From Candidatus Aminicenantota bacterium (GTDB lineage: Bacteria; Acidobacteriota; Aminicenantia; Aminicenantales; UBA8522): DNA of 8,834 nucleotides. The notes beneath the pieces are model-generated. The model did no database searches and had not been told where the DNA came from. It worked only from the letters and a program-made list of their open reading frames with translations. The stretch covers positions 3,058 to 11,891 of the forward strand of contig DQHV01000405.1 of assembly GCA_003524335.1 (NCBI GenBank). The letters run 5' to 3'. A program made the translations under genes and the position numbers. Positions 1 to 6,116 of this stretch are shown here, one piece after another. The first letter of the stretch is position 1. Every line of letters starts with the position of its first letter.

Positions 1-156
1 GGCTATGAGGTGAACGGTAAAAGCATACTAGGGATTCTATCTCTTGCTGCAATAAAGGGGAGCGAATTGAAGATAGTAACCACCGGTGAGGATGCCGAAG
101 AGGCACTTGGTGAGATCGAGAAGCTTATAGAAAGCGGATTTGGGGAGGAGGAATAA
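1..156 (+). CDS. ptsH: HPr phosphocarrier protein, 3' end only (partial)
   Basis: This is the last 51 residues of HPr, the small cytoplasmic protein that takes phosphate from Enzyme I and passes it to sugar-specific EIIA domains. The 5' end lies outside the window, so the catalytic histidine (His-15 in model HPr proteins) is not visible. What can be read is the GKSILGILSLAA segment at fragment residues 6-17. It matches the conserved HPr region around Ser-46 (the Ser codon is at 22-24), followed by the usual acidic GEDAEEAL helix and a C-terminal LIESGFGEE tail. Ser-46 in a K-S-I-x-G setting is the target of HPr kinase/phosphorylase in other bacteria, so that control is likely here (inference). 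The stop is followed after 3 nt by ptsI, and the ptsI ribosome binding site lies inside the end of this gene, indicating one operon. Confidence 0.93.
   Translation, partial: GYEVNGKSILGILSLAAIKGSELKIVTTGEDAEEALGEIEKLIESGFGEEE
142..151 (+). promoter_or_regulatory. Ribosome binding site of ptsI
   Basis: The purine run GGGGAGGAGG lies inside the last codons of ptsH and ends 8 nt before the ATG at 160. It supports that start and shows that ptsI translation is coupled to ptsH. Confidence 0.8.
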
Positions 157-159
157 GAG

Positions 160-1917
160 ATGAGATCCGAGACAAAGGGAATCGCCATTTCTCCCGGTGT
201 TGCCTTAGGAAAGGTCGTCTTACTTAACCGTTCAAAGATGATCGTGGAAAAAAAGAGGGTGGAACAAGATCTCCTTGAGTCCGAAAAAAAGAGATTCTCG
301 GTTGCCGTCGAGAAATCTAAAGAACAACTACTCACAATAAAAGAAAGATTTGATCCAAAAGAGACTGGAGACCATCTTCAAATACTAAATTTTCACCTGA
401 TGATGCTTGAAGACGAACTCTTTTGCGAAGATATTATCAGAACCATTGAAAGGGAAAAGGTTAATGCTGAGTGGGCAATAACCTCAGTCCTCTCTAAGAA
501 AAGCGAGGCCCTTCGTTCTGTAGAAGATGTTTACATGAGAGAGAGACTTACTGACATGTATTACCTTGGAGAAAGGATTCTCCGTAATCTTCATGGGATA
601 CATGATGATATACCAGACCTTGATGAGGACTCTATTTTGGTTGCACATGATATATCACCTGTTGATGTAGTTGGGTTTGCAAAACACCATGCCATAGGGC
701 TTGCAATAGATACAGGTGGCTCAGCATCACACAGTGCTATAGTGGCAAGATCCCTTGGAGTCCCCACAGTTATGGGACTTGAAGACATTACACTAAGGGT
801 TTCCCCAGGTGACTTGATATTTATTGATGGTTTTAAAGGAATTGTCATAGTAAATCCTTTGGAGAAAGAGCTCAAGGAATTTAAGAGGAAAAAGAAACAA
901 TATCAAGCCCTAGAAAAGAAACTAAGAAGCTATGCTACCCTTCCAGGAAGAACACTAGATGGTAAGGAAATTAAAGTATATGCTAACATAGAGATGGCAG
1001 ACGAAGTTGACCTCGCTATAAGTTATGGAGCAGAAGGAATAGGAATGTATAGGACTGAATTTCTCCTAACAAGCTTAGCTTATTTCCCGTCAGAGGAGGA
1101 ACAGTTTGAAGATTACAAGAAGGTCATCTCTGCACTTCATTCACGCCTTGTAACAATAAGAACACTTGACATTGGCGGGGATAAATTCCCTATCGGAATG
1201 GAGCCTCCGAAAGAACTTAATCCTGCTCTTGGGCTTCGTGGAATTAGGTTTTCCCTATGGGATGAAAAAATCTTTCATAATCAGATTAGGGCGATTTTAA
1301 AGGCAAGTAAATTCGGAAAAGTTAGAATTTTAATTCCCATGGTGTCAAACATTGAGGAAATTAGACAAGTAAAAAGAATAATCACACGTGTATCCGAGGA
1401 GATTGATTCGAGATCTTTCTGGGAAATCGGAGTCATGGTTGAGACCCCTTCTGCAGCGTTAATGGCATCCGAGATAGCTGATGAGGTAGACTTTTTAAGT
1501 ATCGGAACCAATGATTTAATTCAATACACATTGGCAGTAGATAGAATAAACGAACACGTTTCTTACCTTTTTAATCCGTTTCACCCTGCGGTACTGAGGT
1601 TAATAAAGAGAACAGTAGAGATGGCTGATGAAAAAGGAGTGCCGGTAGCAGTATGTGGCGAGATGGCAGGAGAGCTTCCCTGTGTACCAATACTCATCGG
1701 AATGGGTATAGATGAACTAAGCATGAACGTCCATGCAATTCCCAAGGTAAAAAAACTTTTAAATACTATTACAGAAAAAGGATCGATAGAGATTGCAGAG
1801 AATGCCATAAAATTAAAGACCGCGACGGAAACAAAAGAATATGTTGTACGAGAAATCATGGAGAGATGGGGCAATGCTCTTCCAGAAGAATGCGTGCAAG
1901 AAATAATGTTAGATTAG
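160..1917 (+). CDS. ptsI: Phosphoenolpyruvate-protein phosphotransferase (PTS Enzyme I)
   Basis: Enzyme I autophosphorylates from PEP and passes the phosphate to HPr, the first step of the cytoplasmic phosphotransferase chain. The protein is 585 residues, about ten longer than the E. coli enzyme, and appears complete. Residues from about 20 to 145 form the helical HPr-binding region. The phosphohistidine motif GGSASHSAIVAR places the active His at residue 191. Residue 298 is the PEP-binding Arg in GIGMYRTEF. LDIGGDK and NPALGLRGIR follow in the PEP-binding barrel, then the family signature DFLSIGTNDLIQYTLAVDR, and the catalytic Cys is residue 499 in CGEMAGE. All key residues are present, so it should be active. 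It follows ptsH by 3 nt. No clear intrinsic terminator is seen after it. Codons such as ATA, AGA and AGG are frequent, unlike the GC-rich genes at the right end of the window. Without EII genes in view, the role (sugar uptake or regulatory PTS) cannot be decided. Confidence 0.97.
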   Translation: MRSETKGIAISPGVALGKVVLLNRSKMIVEKKRVEQDLLESEKKRFSVAVEKSKEQLLTIKERFDPKETGDHLQILNFHLMMLEDELFCEDIIRTIEREKVNAEWAITSVLSKKSEALRSVEDVYMRERLTDMYYLGERILRNLHGIHDDIPDLDEDSILVAHDISPVDVVGFAKHHAIGLAIDTGGSASHSAIVARSLGVPTVMGLEDITLRVSPGDLIFIDGFKGIVIVNPLEKELKEFKRKKKQYQALEKKLRSYATLPGRTLDGKEIKVYANIEMADEVDLAISYGAEGIGMYRTEFLLTSLAYFPSEEEQFEDYKKVISALHSRLVTIRTLDIGGDKFPIGMEPPKELNPALGLRGIRFSLWDEKIFHNQIRAILKASKFGKVRILIPMVSNIEEIRQVKRIITRVSEEIDSRSFWEIGVMVETPSAALMASEIADEVDFLSIGTNDLIQYTLAVDRINEHVSYLFNPFHPAVLRLIKRTVEMADEKGVPVAVCGEMAGELPCVPILIGMGIDELSMNVHAIPKVKKLLNTITEKGSIEIAENAIKLKTATETKEYVVREIMERWGNALPEECVQEIMLD

Positions 1918-2017
1918 TAAACGATGATTTGTACGGCAGAACCCACTTTTCAGAAGAGTTCATAATAATCTAAGTCAAACAGTTAAAATAATAATGCAGT
2001 TTTGGCCTTACAAACTT

Positions 2018-2094
2018 GCGCCCTCATAGCTCAGCCCGGATAGAGCGTCGGACTTCGAATCCGCAGGTCGCCCGTTCGAATCGGGCCAGGCGCG
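2018..2094 (+). tRNA. tRNA-Arg (anticodon TCG), irregular acceptor stem
   Basis: Most of the cloverleaf reads cleanly. The D arm is GCTC/GAGC (2029-2032 with 2043-2046). The anticodon loop CTTCGAA (2053-2059) has anticodon TCG at 2055-2057, which reads CGA and other CGN arginine codons. The variable loop is AGGTC, and the T arm is GCCCG-TTCGAAT-CGGGC (2070-2086). No 3' CCA is encoded. The acceptor stem is odd: only five pairs (GCGCC at 2018-2022 with GGCGC at 2089-2093) form cleanly. The next positions do not pair, and nine rather than seven bases precede the TA at positions 8-9. The T27-C43 pair is also a mismatch. It may still be functional, or it may be a decaying or recombined copy. Confidence 0.8.
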
Positions 2095-2232
2095 CTTCCT
2101 TCCCTTGCTTTTCAATCCTCACCTAATATCTTGTTAACCAACTGCTTATGTGCTATCTCAATAAATGTATAGGACACGGCATTAAAGGGGAATGAAGCTT
2201 TCTTAAAAACCTTATAAAGGACTTTGATTCAG
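2095..2232. other. Intergenic spacer between tRNA-Arg and the first unknown gene
   Basis: AT-rich noncoding stretch. I see no convincing promoter; the best candidate, TTGTTA at 2131 with TGCTATCTC at 2151, is weak. A short AAAGGA at 2216-2221 is the only ribosome-binding-like element before the next gene. Confidence 0.5.
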
Positions 2233-3324
2233 ATGAGTAGCCTTATCCCAAGGTATAAGCGGGGTGGGTTCATATTGCTTATGGCGGCCATTCTCATTAC
2301 CGCCGCAACGCTCTTCGCGCAAGATAAAGGGGAGCTAGTCCAAAAATCCTTGCCCATTCTCAATGCTAAAGTCCGATCTATCGATCAAGACAACTATCCA
2401 GCCTTCCTCAATTACGCGGTTAGAGTGCTCAAACCCGATTGGATCAAGACAGACGACGATTTAAGTTCGCTGCTTAAAGAAAGAGAATCCCTTATTAAGA
2501 TGATTAACGGATCTGAGCCGCTGTGCGATTTTCTTGGCAATGTTGCAGGAATCGGGCCATCCGATGAATGGGAGAAATATGATCATGAATTCGGTAAAAT
2601 TGGTATAAGAACCGTATTTGCTGAAGGGATGTTAGCGGGATTTGCCGAAGGCCCTATCCTGGAAGAAACCGTCCGTCGAGTTGCGTCTGAGCCTTACCGC
2701 CTCTACATCAAGCTCGTAGAGGCCTACGCGAAATCGTACGGAAGTGAATACACATATATGGACCTTGAGCCGGAAATGGAAGCCATTGAGATTGCGGAAG
2801 AACTGATCGCCAGGTTTCCAGAATCAAAATATTCGGATGCAGCCAAGCAGATCCTCTATAAAGCGCTATTCCCCCTAACAGACTGGCATGTCCTACTGCC
2901 TGATGATCTGACATTAGTTGAGAGGAGCAATTATCATCCCTTCTGTATTGTTGGCAACCTAGATAAAAATACGTACCCGTGCTGGACGGATATCGGGGAG
3001 CCGAAGAAATTCCTAGAGTACTATCCAAGTTCCAGGTTCCACAATATTGTTGCGAGGATTGTCGAAGAACCTTCAGAGATCAGGGGAAGTAAGAGCGTTC
3101 ACCTTGTGATTGTCGATGAATCCCCAGACGAGGAAACAGCGCGGAACGCGATCTTGAACTACCTCCTAAATGGTATTGATATACCCCATCTAATAAAGCT
3201 CGAGTCTTATGTTGTGGTCTATCGGTTCTTCTCAGATCCCGAGAAAGCCAGGAGGGCCCTTGAAAGGATAAAGAAGACCAAGCCAGGTGCGTCAATTCGT
3301 GAAGTGTATCCCCAGAATTACTAA
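2233..3324 (+). CDS. Secreted protein of unknown function, TPR-like segment and possible SPOR-like C-terminus
   Basis: I do not recognise a named family. The 363-residue product begins with a clear Sec signal peptide: basic RYKR, a hydrophobic stretch at about residues 12-26, and a likely cleavage near TLFA-Q at 29-30. The mature part is mostly helical. AIEIAEELIARFPESKYSDAAKQ (about 184-206) and FLEYYPSSRFHNIVARIV (about 260-277) have the 'FP/YP-x-S-x-Y/F...A' pattern of TPR-like hairpins in envelope proteins. The last ~75 residues (about 288-360) alternate strand and helix, with VHLVIVDES, ARNAILNYLL, YVVVYRFFSDPEKARRALERI and SIREVY. This resembles a SPOR-like beta-alpha-beta-beta-alpha-beta fold, an inference from pattern only. 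The ATG at 2233 is preferred because AAAGGA lies 11 nt upstream; a TTG at 2224 in the same frame is only 2 nt from it. The next gene follows after 44 nt, so they are probably cotranscribed. A periplasmic or cell-surface role is likely. Confidence 0.8.
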   Translation: MSSLIPRYKRGGFILLMAAILITAATLFAQDKGELVQKSLPILNAKVRSIDQDNYPAFLNYAVRVLKPDWIKTDDDLSSLLKERESLIKMINGSEPLCDFLGNVAGIGPSDEWEKYDHEFGKIGIRTVFAEGMLAGFAEGPILEETVRRVASEPYRLYIKLVEAYAKSYGSEYTYMDLEPEMEAIEIAEELIARFPESKYSDAAKQILYKALFPLTDWHVLLPDDLTLVERSNYHPFCIVGNLDKNTYPCWTDIGEPKKFLEYYPSSRFHNIVARIVEEPSEIRGSKSVHLVIVDESPDEETARNAILNYLLNGIDIPHLIKLESYVVVYRFFSDPEKARRALERIKKTKPGASIREVYPQNY

Positions 3325-3368
3325 TGAACGGAGAGATTAAGAAGGGCGGGTGATGACTGGAGATTGGC

Positions 3369-3839
3369 GTGGCCAGATTCAGTAAAGCACTTCCTGCTTT
3401 GAAGGCGATATTTATCACTCTTGCGGCATTGATAGGCTTCTTGGTCGGCCTCGGGACTCTCGGGATTGTAGTGACTCCCATCATTGCTATTTTTGTTGTT
3501 CTGATCACGATGAAAAAGGGAGGGGAAAGGAGAGCCATCGCCAAATCCCGTAAGATTATCGTAGTCGCCACAGTATTCATGCTCCTCTTGGCTGGCCTCT
3601 TCCCACCATATAAGGAAGCCGAAGTAGATGAAAAGGGCGAATTGACGGGATGGCATATCAAATGGGCATTCAACAAGGATTTTCAGGATATGATAGATCC
3701 GCAATATTATGTTAATCCTGATGGATGGAAATCACTTGTAATATCAGAATACGCTACGGCGCGCCAAATTCAGCTTATTGAAATCTTCGGAATCCTTGTC
3801 TTGGCTGGCGCGGCCTTGGTGATTACAAGAAAACGATAA
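3369..3839 (+). CDS. Small integral membrane protein of unknown function
   Basis: A 156-residue protein with four probable membrane segments at about residues 11-28, 31-48, 63-78 and 138-153, ending in a basic TRKR tail. The first two form a tight hairpin rich in Gly, Leu and Ile. A basic loop (KKGGERRAIAKSRK, 49-62) would face the cytoplasm by the positive-inside rule. A loop of about 58 residues (80-137) with several Trp and Tyr would then face the periplasm, where it could meet the secreted product of the preceding gene. The start is GTG, chosen because GGAG at 3359-3362 lies 6 nt upstream and the protein then opens with a sensible MARFSKALPALK. It follows the preceding gene by 44 nt in the same direction. 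I do not recognise the family, and there is no enzymatic motif to suggest a function. Confidence 0.72.
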   Translation: MARFSKALPALKAIFITLAALIGFLVGLGTLGIVVTPIIAIFVVLITMKKGGERRAIAKSRKIIVVATVFMLLLAGLFPPYKEAEVDEKGELTGWHIKWAFNKDFQDMIDPQYYVNPDGWKSLVISEYATARQIQLIEIFGILVLAGAALVITRKR

Positions 3840-3863
3840 GATCACTGAAAAATGCCTCCTATG

Positions 3864-3885
3864 TACAGCACAATTACAGCACAAT
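3864..3885. repeat. 11-bp tandem repeat, two copies
   Basis: TACAGCACAAT occurs twice head to tail (3864-3874 and 3875-3885) with no mismatch, and the next base T continues the period. It lies just after the membrane-protein gene and just before the tRNA-like fragment. It could be a recombinase or protein binding site, or simple slippage. Confidence 0.85.
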
Positions 3886-3916
3886 TCAGTCAGGCACCGA
3901 CTGTAACCTCTTTGTT

Positions 3917-3958
3917 AAAAGCGGATTAGCGCCCCGAATCAGGGCCCTTCGAATCCGC
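3917..3958 (-). terminator. Candidate intrinsic terminator of the leftward propeller/DUF2541-like operon
   Basis: Read leftward, a perfect 7-bp stem (GCGGATT pairing AATCCGC; 3952-3958 with 3921-3927) encloses a smaller GGGC/GCCC stem and is followed by TTTTAACAAA. It lies about 65 nt past the stop of the small secreted protein gene. The T-run is short and the loop large, so strength is uncertain. No T-run follows on the + strand, so it fits the leftward operon better than the rightward one. Confidence 0.42.
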
Positions 3959-3981
3959 AAGTCGGGACCTTGAATCTCCCG
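3947..3981 (+). repeat. Partial copy of the tRNA-Arg anticodon-to-T-arm region (att-like)
   Basis: Bases 3947-3964 match the tRNA gene at 2053-2070 (CTTCGAATCCGCAGGTCG) at 17 of 18 positions, in the same orientation. Similarity starts exactly at the first base of the anticodon loop. Further on only a T-loop-like CTTGAAT with a short GGGA/TCCC stem (3964-3980) remains. The upstream half of the tRNA is absent, so it is not a second tRNA gene. A 3' tRNA fragment in direct orientation is the usual scar of site-specific integration into a tRNA; random convergence is possible but less likely at this length. Confidence 0.55.
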
Positions 3982-4023
3982 CGGACGCTGGCTTCGTTCT
4001 GGAACCTGTTCTTCGGTCCCTAT

Positions 4024-4449
4024 CTAGCTCATCGGTACCTTGGGTCGACCACCCCAGAGGTCCACTGCGGCTGTATTGATCGGACCGCCGACGTCGTGAT
4101 ATCGGATCTCGACGCTCTTGACCATCTTTCCATTGTCCGGCAGTGAGAAAGTGTATGTTTTCCTTATCGCGATCGCCGGATATTCCGTTGGCGACCAGGT
4201 TGCTCCATCCTCGTATTCCACGAGGACCCAGTCGAGCGCGAAAATGCCATTGATCCTGAGCTCGAGCTTAGAAAAAACCCTCGCATTCTTGCGGATACGA
4301 AAGACGTGCGTAAAGAAATCGTTGTTAATCTGGGCTGTCGTCCCCAGTTTAGTCCACTGCAACTTTCCCGGTTTTTGGGGCTCCTGAGCCGACAGAACGA
4401 ACGGCAGAATGACGCCTAGAAAGATAACCGTAGACTTAGCGATCTTCAT
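4024..4449 (-). CDS. Small secreted beta-rich protein, DUF2541-like
   Basis: A 141-residue protein with a Sec signal peptide (basic MKIAK, hydrophobic STVIFLGVILPFVL, cleavage probably at SA-Q near residues 20-22). The mature part is short alternating strands: LQWTKLGTTAQI, HVFRIRKNARVFSKLELRI, ALDWVLVEYEDG, TYTFSLPDNGKMVKSVEIRY and a closing AAVDLWGGR. From memory, this W-x-x-LG ... F-x-x-L-x-L-x-V/I ... V-x-Y-x-DG ... I-x-L/F-x-G/N ... V-x-x-V-x-x-x-Y ... V-D/E-L-WG order resembles the DUF2541 family of exported beta-sandwich proteins of unknown function. The match is by eye only. The start is well supported: GGAGGG lies 6 nt upstream of the ATG. It begins only 12 nt after the stop of the propeller/TPR gene, so the two form an operon and may act together outside the cytoplasmic membrane. 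Confidence 0.78.
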   Translation of the reverse strand: MKIAKSTVIFLGVILPFVLSAQEPQKPGKLQWTKLGTTAQINNDFFTHVFRIRKNARVFSKLELRINGIFALDWVLVEYEDGATWSPTEYPAIAIRKTYTFSLPDNGKMVKSVEIRYHDVGGPINTAAVDLWGGRPKVPMS

Positions 4450-4461
4450 CTTCCGCCCTCC

Positions 4462-6036
4462 CTATTTAGAATAATAGCATAAATCAAGGTCCCCTCCTGC
4501 TCTTTGATATCTCATTGTTGATCGCACCCTCGAGAGGGGATATTTCTTTTTAAGGCTGGCCTTGCAATAATCGATCTGTTCTTGAGCGCGGATCGAATAG
4601 GATCCATCGAGTTTCGCGGCCATCGTGAAGTCCTCTATCGCTCCCAGAAAGTTCTTCCCATGTATATAGGCGATCCCCCGGTTGAAGTAGATGGCAGCTA
4701 CAGATGGGTCCAGCTCGATCGCCTTCGAAAAATCGGTTGCCGCTCCCACGAAATCCTCGAGCTTTACGCGCGAAAGCCCACGATTGTTGAAGGCAAGGGC
4801 AGAACTCGGATCCAATTCGATGGCCTTTGAGAAATCCAAGATCGCTCCATCATGATCGCCCATCTGATGTCGGGCCGCACCCCTATTGATAAAAGCAAGG
4901 CTATTGTTTGGATAGGTGTTGATCTCCGTTGTCCATTTCTGGACATCTGCTTCAAGGCTCGATGACGCTTGGGCCTTGATCTTTAGGACATCGATCGTAG
5001 GGACGGGAGTATTGGAACGAGCGACATAGAACGTCTTTGTGCCCGCTGCTTCAAGCATGGCCAGGTCATTGGCGATATACAGATCCCTGGAATCCATCCA
5101 GTAGGTGGCTCCCGGGTTGCCGGTGCCATCCAGCTCAACTATTTCTAAGCGGGGGATATGGCTTAGGAGATAGAGCCTATCGCCCGAAGCTTCGATGTCG
5201 ATGATCAAGGGCTTGAAAGTGACGCGTTGACTGAGATCGGTAATGCCTTCCCCGACGGCTTTTAGATTGTATCTTTCCTTCGCCTCCATGATGGGGCTTT
5301 CGATACGGTATTCAGCTATGAGGGCCCCTTCGGTCGAATATTTTCTGACAATTGGGAAGTATCGGAAGGCGATATAGATGTTGCCGTGGTCGTCCAATGC
5401 GAGCGATCTAGAATTCAGCATCGGCAGGCTATGGAGGAATGACAACGGGCGTCCGAACACAGCCGTTGTTCCGTCTGTTGAGACAACACAGATCAGGGGC
5501 GAATCGGCATTCACGACAGGGGGCGTTAGATATATCCGGCCGTCCTCGTCAACGGCGAAGCCTTCCGCCTCTGGGATCTTTCTGTTCCGGAGCTGTTTCC
5601 CTTCGAGGTCCATGAAATCGAGTCGTTTCCGAAGCGCCTCATGAACGATGAGATGCTCATTAACGATAGAGAGCCCGGCGGGGCCTTTCAGATCGCTCCT
5701 CTTGTTTTTGTTAAGTCCCATTTGCCCCTTGAATTCCCCACTCGGGCTGAATTGGAGGAGCGCATTATTCGCCAATGATGCGGCGAAGACATTGCCCTCG
5801 CGATCGACAGCTAGCTTGAGAGGGGACACAAAGAGGTCAGACCGAATCGTGAATTCGGGTTCCAGCTCGATCGCATTCTCGGGCAGGGGGGCATACCCGG
5901 TTTCCGTCAGGAAGATCTCATTGTAGACTTTGACTTTAGTCGTTACCTTTTGGGGAAACACAGTAGGTTGGCCGGAGAGGAGGAAAACCGCTAGTAAGAG
6001 GCAATATTCCCAAAGCGTGCGAAGCCTTCGCTTCAT
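4462..6036 (-). CDS. Exported beta-propeller protein with C-terminal TPR repeats
   Basis: A 524-residue protein with three parts. Residues 1 to about 29 are a signal peptide (MKRRLR, then YCLLLAVFLLSG). Residues about 60-352 are a beta-propeller of NHL/six-bladed type, seen in repeated 'D-x-x-GN-x-(F/Y)-(V/I)-A' blade motifs: AVDREGNVFAAS (76-87), AVDEDGRIYL (161-170), ALDDHGNIYIAF (213-224), and the degenerate EASGDRLYLLS (282-292). Residues about 379-480 are three tandem 34-residue TPRs, each with the N-x-x-NRG ... GAI-x-DF-x-x-A-x-x-LDP pattern. FSKAIELDPS occurs word for word in the first two, but with synonymous differences at DNA level. Propellers and TPRs both bind other proteins or ligands, so a scaffold or ligand-sensing role in the periplasm is likely; no catalytic motif is seen. 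ATG at 6036 is preferred to one at 6054: GGAG lies 5 nt upstream of it and the signal peptide then starts normally. It leads the operon with the DUF2541-like gene. Confidence 0.88.
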   Translation of the reverse strand: MKRRLRTLWEYCLLLAVFLLSGQPTVFPQKVTTKVKVYNEIFLTETGYAPLPENAIELEPEFTIRSDLFVSPLKLAVDREGNVFAASLANNALLQFSPSGEFKGQMGLNKNKRSDLKGPAGLSIVNEHLIVHEALRKRLDFMDLEGKQLRNRKIPEAEGFAVDEDGRIYLTPPVVNADSPLICVVSTDGTTAVFGRPLSFLHSLPMLNSRSLALDDHGNIYIAFRYFPIVRKYSTEGALIAEYRIESPIMEAKERYNLKAVGEGITDLSQRVTFKPLIIDIEASGDRLYLLSHIPRLEIVELDGTGNPGATYWMDSRDLYIANDLAMLEAAGTKTFYVARSNTPVPTIDVLKIKAQASSSLEADVQKWTTEINTYPNNSLAFINRGAARHQMGDHDGAILDFSKAIELDPSSALAFNNRGLSRVKLEDFVGAATDFSKAIELDPSVAAIYFNRGIAYIHGKNFLGAIEDFTMAAKLDGSYSIRAQEQIDYCKASLKKKYPLSRVRSTMRYQRAGGDLDLCYYSK

Positions 6037-6041
6037 CGTGG

Positions 6042-6045
6042 CTCC
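6042..6045 (-). promoter_or_regulatory. Ribosome binding site deciding the start of the propeller/TPR gene
   Basis: GGAG on the minus strand lies 5 nt before the ATG at 6036. The alternative upstream ATG at 6054 has only a loosely placed G-rich run, so this site favours the shorter protein. Confidence 0.6.
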
Positions 6046-6074
6046 GACTAACATGCCCAGCCCGCCCTTTCGAT

Positions 6075-6080
6075 ATTATA
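6075..6080 (-). promoter_or_regulatory. Candidate -10 element (TATAAT) for the propeller/TPR operon
   Basis: A perfect TATAAT on the minus strand lies 38 nt upstream of the ATG at 6036, so transcription would start near 6068 and leave a leader of about 30 nt. No good -35 hexamer is found at the usual distance (CTCCGG only). The position in the short gap between two genes supports it; the missing -35 weakens it. Confidence 0.42.
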
Positions 6081-6116
6081 CGCCTAAAAAGAAATATCCG
6101 GAGATCCCGACTCGGC

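Larger units (their letters stand above)
3840..4023. other. Noncoding junction with repeats, a hairpin and a tRNA-like fragment
   Basis: The two gene blocks converge here. In order, the stretch holds an 11-bp tandem repeat (3864-3885), a small hairpin CAGTC/GACTG (3887-3891 with 3899-3903), a larger stem-loop (3921-3958), and a partial copy of the tRNA-Arg 3' half (3947-3981). I see no open reading frame with a ribosome binding site. Confidence 0.6.

Noticed and set aside
2131..2159. Promoter for the secreted unknown protein gene
   Set aside because: TTGTTA and TATCTC at 17-bp spacing are too far from consensus (4/6 and 3/6) to call. An extended TG helps only slightly.
3080..3676. Minus-strand frames across the two unknown genes (3080-3676 and 3321-3704)
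   Set aside because: They overlap both rightward genes, lack ribosome binding sites, and give translations without plausible domains. The + strand products have a signal peptide and membrane segments.
3887..3915. Intrinsic terminator for the rightward membrane-protein gene
   Set aside because: CAGTC/GACTG gives only 5 bp and is followed by a mixed sequence with a 3-base T run. Possible, but not convincing.
3921..3990. A second complete tRNA gene
   Set aside because: Only the anticodon loop, its 3' stem strand and a degenerate T loop match. There is no D arm, the anticodon stem does not pair, and no acceptor stem can be drawn.
6085..6112. Intrinsic terminator after the Gfo/Idh/MocA gene
   Set aside because: A T-rich run (TTTCTTTTT on the minus strand) is present, but the preceding bases form only a 3-4 bp stem, too weak to support a terminator.
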